Source: SG8-41 sp035649495 (GTDB lineage: Bacteria > Pseudomonadota > Gammaproteobacteria > Burkholderiales > SG8-41). Taken from it: a stretch of 50,243 nucleotides of DNA. Position numbers and translations under genes: made by a program. The stretch lies in NCBI GenBank assembly GCA_035649495.1, contig DASRJL010000112.1:1-50243 (forward strand), read 5' to 3'. The notes beneath the pieces are model-generated. The model ran no database searches. It saw only the letters and a list, made by a program, of their open reading frames with translations, and had not been told where the DNA came from. Shown piece by piece: positions 47,164 through 50,243 of this stretch. Position 1 is the first letter of the stretch. Every line of letters begins with the position of its first letter.

Positions 47164-48081
47164 CTAGCCCAGGCGGATGCGCGGATCGAGCCACGCGTTC
47201 AACACGTCGACGAGGAACGTCAGGGCGACGAACGTGAGCGCGAACACGAACACCAGCATCTGCAACGTCGGGATATCGGAGCCAACGATCGCCTCGAGCG
47301 AGAGCCGGCCCAGCCCGTTCAACGCGAACACCGACTCCGTGATCACCGAGCCGCCCAGCTTGTGCCCCAGCTGCACCGCCAGCACGCCCACCACGGGCAG
47401 CAGCGCGTTGCGCAGGGCGTGCCGCAGAATCAGCTGCAACCCCATGAAGCCCTTGGCGCGCGCGGTGCGGATGTAGTCCGAGGCCATCACGTCGAGCAGC
47501 CCGGTGCGCGTCAACCGCATGACGGCCGGAACGGAGGTCGTACCCAATACCAGCGCCGGCAGCACGAAGTGCTTCCAGGTGTCGTCGCCCGACACGGGGA
47601 ATATCGGAAACGTCACCGCGAACACCACGATCAGCACGAGGCCGAGCCAGAAGCTCGGCAGCGCCTGCGCCGCCACGGCCGCTGACAGGGCGAGACGGTC
47701 GACGCCGCTGTTGGGCTTGAGCGCCGCCGCCACGCCGAGAGGGACGGCGATCAGTATGGTGACGAGCAACGCGCTGAACGCCAGCTTGATGGTGACCGGG
47801 GCGTAGGTGGCGATCAGCTCGGCGACCGGCTGGCGCCGCAGAAAGCTCTGGCCCAGGTCGCCGCGCGCGACACCGGCGGCCCATTCCGTGTAACGCACCG
47901 GCCAGGGGCGGTCGAAGCCGTACTGCCTCCGGACCTGCTCGATCGTCTCGCGCGGGGCGTCCGGACCGGCGATGGCCACCGCGGGGTCGCCGGCGGAGTC
48001 GAGCAGGAAGAACGTCGCGACGGAGACCGTGATGGCGACCAGCACGGCCATCAACCCGCGCTTCAGTGCATATCGCAGCAT
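47164..48081 (-). CDS. ABC importer permease, DppB/GsiC-like
   Basis: A 305-residue permease starting MLRYALKRGLMAVLVAITVS, with six membrane helices, the periplasmic GDLGQSFLRRQPVAELI segment and the EAA-loop DYIRTARAKGFMGLQLILRH. It pairs with the DppC-like protein. It lies 43 bases after the binding-protein gene in the same operon. Length is normal for the family. Confidence 0.92.
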   Translation of the reverse strand: MLRYALKRGLMAVLVAITVSVATFFLLDSAGDPAVAIAGPDAPRETIEQVRRQYGFDRPWPVRYTEWAAGVARGDLGQSFLRRQPVAELIATYAPVTIKLAFSALLVTILIAVPLGVAAALKPNSGVDRLALSAAVAAQALPSFWLGLVLIVVFAVTFPIFPVSGDDTWKHFVLPALVLGTTSVPAVMRLTRTGLLDVMASDYIRTARAKGFMGLQLILRHALRNALLPVVGVLAVQLGHKLGGSVITESVFALNGLGRLSLEAIVGSDIPTLQMLVFVFALTFVALTFLVDVLNAWLDPRIRLG

Positions 48082-48124
48082 GTCCGGATGAGCGGTCCGG
48101 GGAATGGGCGCGCGCGGACGCGCG

Positions 48125-49672
48125 CTACTTCCACCGGATCAGGTAGAGCCTTTGCATGCCATCCTTCGGCGCGTCGAAGTGCGCGTCCTTCGACAGGACG
48201 TACTCCTCGCTGTAGCGGTAGACCGGCGCCCAGTATGCCTGGTCGGCGATCAGGTGTATCGCCTTGCGGAAGTTCTCGCGCCGCACCTTCTGATCGTAGC
48301 TGTTCAAGGCGGCCGCGACGAGCCTGCCCACCTCGGGATTGCCGGTGTAGTTCTCGTCCGATTCCTGCGTGAACTTGTCGCCCATCACCGCGCCCGCGTC
48401 CGGCACGCTGAACGAGCCCGAGGAGCCGTAGTAGATGACGACCTGGTTGTCCTTGATCGCCTTGCTCAACGTGGGGCCCTTCACGTAACGCAGCGCGGCC
48501 TTGATGCCCGCCTGGCCGAGCTGGTTGACGATCGCCTCCATGACCGGCCGCTCCCGCGCCGCCCAGAACTCGGTCTCGAAACCGTTGGGATAACCGGCTT
48601 CGGCGAGCAGGGCTTTCGCTTTCTGCGGGCTGTACTCGTACTTCCTGGCGTCGTCCACGCATCCGAACTGGGCAGGATTGCAGGCGACGTTCAAGGCTGC
48701 CGACTCGCCGCCGGCAAGCTTTCTTGCGATTGCATTGCGGTCGATCGCATGATTGACCGCCTGGCGCACCTTCACGTTGGTGAAAGGATTCTTCGGCTGG
48801 TGGCGCCCCACGGCGTCCATGACGATGTAGCCGATGCGCATCGAGGGCCCCGACAGGTGAATCGCGCGCCCGCTTTTCGCCACGTCCGCGGCGATCTCGT
48901 GGGGCATCTGGTAGGACCAGTCGATGCCGCCGCTCATCGCTTCCGCGGCCTGCGTGCTCCAGTCGGGTATCGTGCGGATCACGATGTTCTCGATCTGGGC
49001 GACGCTCTTGGGGCTGTCCTTGCGGTAGTCCCTGAACCGCTGCAGCACGATGCGCTGGCCGGGTCGGAACTCGACGACACGGTACGGGCCCGTGCTGTTC
49101 AGCTTCAGCGACTGCGCGGTGGGATCGATACTGCCGTCCGCCTTGTGGTACGCGCCTTTCTTGCGGATCTTGGAGTGGTAGACGAGGTCGTAGAAAAACA
49201 TCGAATACGGCGCCTTCAACTTGAAGCGCACGGTATAGGGCCCGGTTGCCGTCGCGCTCTCCAGCCAGAAGAAGATGCGGCGGGTGAAGTTCGTGCCGCT
49301 CCTCGGGTTGATGGTCCAGGTATACGAATACGCGACGTCCTCGGCGGTCAGCTCGGAGCCGTCGTGGAACTTGATGCCGCGGCGCAGTTCGACGTCTATC
49401 GTGCGGTCGTCGACGATCTTGTGGGAGAGCGCCGCAAGGGGCACCGGCTGCAGCGTGGCCGGATCGACGGTGTACAGCACATCGTCCACCACCAGGCTCA
49501 GGATGTCGTTCTCGCGCAGGTTGGAGTACAGCCCGTCCAGCGTCACGACCTCGCGCGGGAACGCGACGTTCAGGGTGTTGTTCGCCTTGCCGGCCACGGC
49601 CGCGCCGGCAACCGATGCTAGCGCCGCGACGGCGGCAAGGCGCCGCAACTGGCGCAGAAAACGGTACTGCAT
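48125..49672 (-). CDS. Peptide-type ABC substrate-binding protein (SBP family 5)
   Basis: A 515-residue periplasmic binding protein of the DppA/OppA/GsiB family. The signal peptide is LRRLAAVAALASVAGAAVAG. Then come VAFPREVVTLDGLYSNLREN, RGIKFHDGSELTAEDVAYSY, the family 5 signature, and DVNHAIDRNAIARKLAGG-like helices (QAVNHAIDRNAIARKLAGGE). It delivers a peptide or glutathione-like ligand to the two permeases. ATG 49672 has a GGAG site 9 bases upstream. It is first in its operon, so the promoter lies in 49673-49857. Confidence 0.93.
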   Translation of the reverse strand: MQYRFLRQLRRLAAVAALASVAGAAVAGKANNTLNVAFPREVVTLDGLYSNLRENDILSLVVDDVLYTVDPATLQPVPLAALSHKIVDDRTIDVELRRGIKFHDGSELTAEDVAYSYTWTINPRSGTNFTRRIFFWLESATATGPYTVRFKLKAPYSMFFYDLVYHSKIRKKGAYHKADGSIDPTAQSLKLNSTGPYRVVEFRPGQRIVLQRFRDYRKDSPKSVAQIENIVIRTIPDWSTQAAEAMSGGIDWSYQMPHEIAADVAKSGRAIHLSGPSMRIGYIVMDAVGRHQPKNPFTNVKVRQAVNHAIDRNAIARKLAGGESAALNVACNPAQFGCVDDARKYEYSPQKAKALLAEAGYPNGFETEFWAARERPVMEAIVNQLGQAGIKAALRYVKGPTLSKAIKDNQVVIYYGSSGSFSVPDAGAVMGDKFTQESDENYTGNPEVGRLVAAALNSYDQKVRRENFRKAIHLIADQAYWAPVYRYSEEYVLSKDAHFDAPKDGMQRLYLIRWK

Positions 49673-49857
49673 GCTTGTGTGCTCCTGGAAGCCGGATGTA
49701 ACGAACCAGCGGCGGCGTCTCGCAGCGAGGATTATACCGGCGTGGCCCTGCGGCGGTTCTCCCGGGGGCGGTCGAGTTGATACCAAAATTGAAACGCTTA
49801 ATGCAGATTCCGTATCGGCGCCGCGTAGGCCATAATCGCGGCTTTTGACTTCCGGCC

Positions 49858-50243
49858 ATGAAGCAGAGCACATCCCACTTTCACGAGATCCGCGGCCTGC
49901 GCCACCACGTGCGCACCTGGGGCAGTCCCGATGCGCCGAAACTCATCCTGCTGCACGGCTGGATGGACGTTTCCGCGTCGTTCCAGTTCGTGGTCGACGG
50001 CTTGAAGCGCGAGTGGCATGTGATCGCGCCCGACTTCCGCGGATTCGGATTGTCCGAGTGGACGCGCGAGGGCTACTGGTTTCCGGACTACTACGCCGAC
50101 CTGGAGCGGATCCTCGACATCCATCACCCGGAGGGCCCAGCGCGCATCGTCGGCCACAGCATGGGCGGAGTCGTTTCAGGGATGTTCGGAGGCATACGCC
50201 CGGAGCGCGTGGCGCGGCTGGCGGTGCTGGAAGGACTGGGGCT
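49858..50243 (+). CDS. Alpha/beta hydrolase (partial, C-terminus outside window)
   Basis: The first 128 residues of an alpha/beta hydrolase fold protein. KLILLHGWMDVSASFQFVVD carries the HG oxyanion segment, APDFRGFGLSEW follows, and RIVGHSMGGVVSGMFGG holds the nucleophile serine in GHSMGG. Histidine and acid residues would lie beyond the window. It could be an esterase, lipase or epoxide hydrolase-type enzyme. It is transcribed away from the ABC operon. No clear ribosome-binding site is visible before ATG 49858. Confidence 0.9.
   Translation, partial: MKQSTSHFHEIRGLRHHVRTWGSPDAPKLILLHGWMDVSASFQFVVDGLKREWHVIAPDFRGFGLSEWTREGYWFPDYYADLERILDIHHPEGPARIVGHSMGGVVSGMFGGIRPERVARLAVLEGLG

Overview
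The window is about 50 kb of GC-rich chromosome, and gene content and protein style point to a betaproteobacterium (Burkholderiales or a relative). Supporting signs are a thyA-folA pair, a type III ornithine decarboxylase, a Bug/TctC-type binding protein, cbpA-cbpM, a fatty-acid cis/trans isomerase, and dispersed repeats of the CCCTCACCCC and GTCATCCCCG kinds. The organism cannot be named from the sequence alone. No rRNA, tRNA, CRISPR array, intact insertion sequence or phage was seen.

Layout. 1-1476: end of thyA, folA and a secreted Sel1-repeat protein. 1501-7597: an unusual set of three PaaK/CapK-like adenylate-forming proteins (one truncated), a methyltransferase and an ornithine/lysine decarboxylase with a possible leader ORF. 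7946-13104: dcd, apbC, metG and an enolase-superfamily enzyme. 13155-26292: one long leftward gene set that reads, in transcription order, membrane-anchored cytochrome c, diheme cytochrome c, SulP transporter, hyfB-C-E-F-G-I-like genes and cti. 26553-31085: a PhnD-like binding protein, a GGDEF/EAL protein, cbpA and cbpM. 31105-33726: a leftward operon of a TctC-like receptor, a UGSC-family selenoprotein with an in-frame UGA, and a partner protein. 33790-36068: acyP, a YjdF-like membrane protein flanked by repeats, a small accessory ORF and a TPR protein. 36085-43263: dnaE, a TraB/GumN protein, an isoaspartyl peptidase and a class V aminotransferase. 43268-49672: a LysR regulator and a peptide/glutathione-type ABC importer with a fused double ATPase. 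The window ends in an alpha/beta hydrolase.

Three things stand out. First, at 32217-32753 two short ORFs join through a TGA codon inside a perfect UGSC motif, followed at the right distance by an 8-bp hairpin, so this is best read as one selenoprotein. Second, the Hyf-like cluster has lost all four Ni-Fe cysteines of its large subunit while the small subunit keeps its Fe-S cysteines. It therefore matches the energy-converting-hydrogenase-related (Ehr) type, not a hydrogenase, and here it is packed with c-type cytochromes, a SulP anion transporter and cis/trans isomerase. Third, several families of short dispersed repeats have entered genes without breaking them: in-frame in dnaE, hyfG and metG, and at or across the start codons of folA, the enolase-superfamily gene, the yjdF-like gene and possibly the small ORF after it.

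Start codons were chosen from ribosome-binding sites, overlaps and family N-termini. Where GTG or TTG was preferred this is stated. All family assignments come from reading motifs by eye and no database search was run.
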